This document shows positions 6,195 to 6,646 of a stretch of DNA of 6,646 bases, piece by piece (within the stretch, counting starts at the first letter, position 1; each line of letters starts with the position of its first letter). The notes beneath the pieces were generated by a model. It searched no databases. It was not told where the DNA came from and saw nothing but the letters and a program-made list of their open reading frames with translations. Source of the stretch: JAZKFT01 sp043760535 (GTDB lineage Bacteria > Bacteroidota > Bacteroidia > Chitinophagales > Chitinophagaceae); NCBI GenBank assembly GCA_043760535.1, contig JAYUOV010000031.1, forward strand, positions 1 to 6,646, given 5' to 3'. The translations under genes and the position numbers were made by a program.

Positions 6195-6491
6195 GTGAAC
6201 AAATTAACTCCATATCGGGCAAAGTACATTGCCTACGAACTAACCAGACGCTTTCCTTCGGGAAGTAGCGAAAAGTTTAACGTAGCCTTAATGGATGCTC
6301 AGGTTGATTTGAATCCGCACCAAGTGGAAGCGGCTCTTTTTGCTTTTAAGTCGCCACTTTCTAAAGGTGCTATTCTTGCTGACGAAGTTGGCTTAGGCAA
6401 CACCATTGAAGCAGTCATTTTACTCTCTCAACTTTGGGCTGAACGAAGAAAGAAATTATTTAGGGCATCTCTAAAAATCCAAATTTTGTGA
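6195..6491 (+). pseudogene. N-terminal fragment of an SNF2/RapA-type helicase, disrupted
   Basis: The first ~88 of 98 codons match the N-terminus of large (around 1000 residues) SNF2-type superfamily 2 helicases found in restriction- or phage-defence-like loci. The beginning LTPYRAKYIAYELTRR, the Q-motif-like DLNPHQVEAALFAF (38-51) and the Walker A segment GAILADEVGLGNTIEA (58-73) are recognisable, and LSQLWAERRKK (77-87) leads toward the expected next strand. Two defects are visible. The Walker A lysine is Asn (residue 69, codon AAC at 6399-6401), which should abolish ATP hydrolysis. After K87-L88 the homology ends and the frame runs through unrelated residues to TGA at 6489-6491. The junction coincides with AGGGCATCTCTAAAAATCC (6462-6480), which looks like an insertion-sequence end. 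The start is GTG at 6195: an in-frame TAA at 6180 leaves no earlier choice, and the ATG at 6190 is out of frame and followed by TAG. The rest of the gene may lie beyond the window, on the far side of the insertion. Confidence 0.82.
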
Positions 6492-6646
6492 ATGGCACTT
6501 TTTAAGTTGCAATTATACTTTAATATGTTATTTTCTTTTCACACTGGCTTTTCTGTTTTAGCGTTCTTTTTTCTGATTTTAAACTACTTTTTTAACGACT
6601 GGGCATAGGTATCCCCACTACTAAGCTTATTTGGATTTTACGGAAC
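6462..6646. mobile_element. Putative insertion-sequence end running off the right edge
   Basis: Helicase homology breaks off at about 6460, and the sequence then starts with AGGGCATCTCTAAAAATCC (6462-6480), similar in style to the terminal inverted repeats of DDE-transposase elements. The rest to the edge is AT-rich and has no ORF on the plus strand. On the minus strand an open frame enters from the right edge and stops at TAA 6594-6592 after 17 codons (ending VVGIPMPSR). It could be the last residues of a transposase but is too short to identify. The other end, the transposase and the target duplication would lie outside the window. The alternative is simple gene decay by deletion. Confidence 0.4.

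Overview
The window looks like chromosomal DNA from a member of the Bacteroidota, probably Chitinophagaceae or a close relative. The DNA is AT-rich and Shine-Dalgarno sequences are weak or absent. A-rich leaders precede the starts, and one TTG / TAnnTTTG-like promoter can be seen. The two large secreted amidohydrolases belong to a pair of families I associate with this phylum. The assignment rests on protein style and promoter style, not on a marker gene.

Left part, plus strand (1-880): the 3' end of an unidentified, apparently membrane-associated protein (3-185); a hairpin terminator (201-246); a complete diacylglycerol/undecaprenol kinase of the DgkA family (287-652); and, 30 bases later, a 53-residue membrane ORF (683-844) that resembles only the beginning of a DUF1361 protein and may be a truncated remnant. 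A strong bidirectional terminator (848-879) separates this block from the convergent genes to its right.

Centre, minus strand (902-5813): in transcription order, a 1049-residue exported protein with two amidohydrolase domains (N-terminal domain without metal ligands, C-terminal domain with a full ligand set); a 188-base spacer holding nine copies of an octamer and a cluster of three hairpins that looks like a REP-type element; a small DUF433 protein (antitoxin-like, no partner toxin visible); and, 2 bases later, a 436-residue exported amidohydrolase-like protein that lacks nearly all metal ligands. The two amidohydrolase genes look like a functional pair acting outside the cytoplasm. The DUF433 gene and the repeats look like material inserted between them.

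Right part (5814-6646): a 380-base AT-rich intergenic stretch with a plausible promoter for the 1049-residue gene. It is followed by the first ~88 codons of an SNF2/RapA-type helicase of the kind found in phage-defence or restriction-like loci. This helicase gene appears dead: its Walker A lysine is replaced by asparagine, and the homology stops at a sequence resembling an insertion-sequence end, after which AT-rich non-coding DNA runs to the window edge.

I do not see a convincing complete novel system. The items most worth a second look are the composite repeat/DUF433 interruption of the amidohydrolase pair, the ligand-less amidohydrolase domains, and the broken helicase at the right edge.
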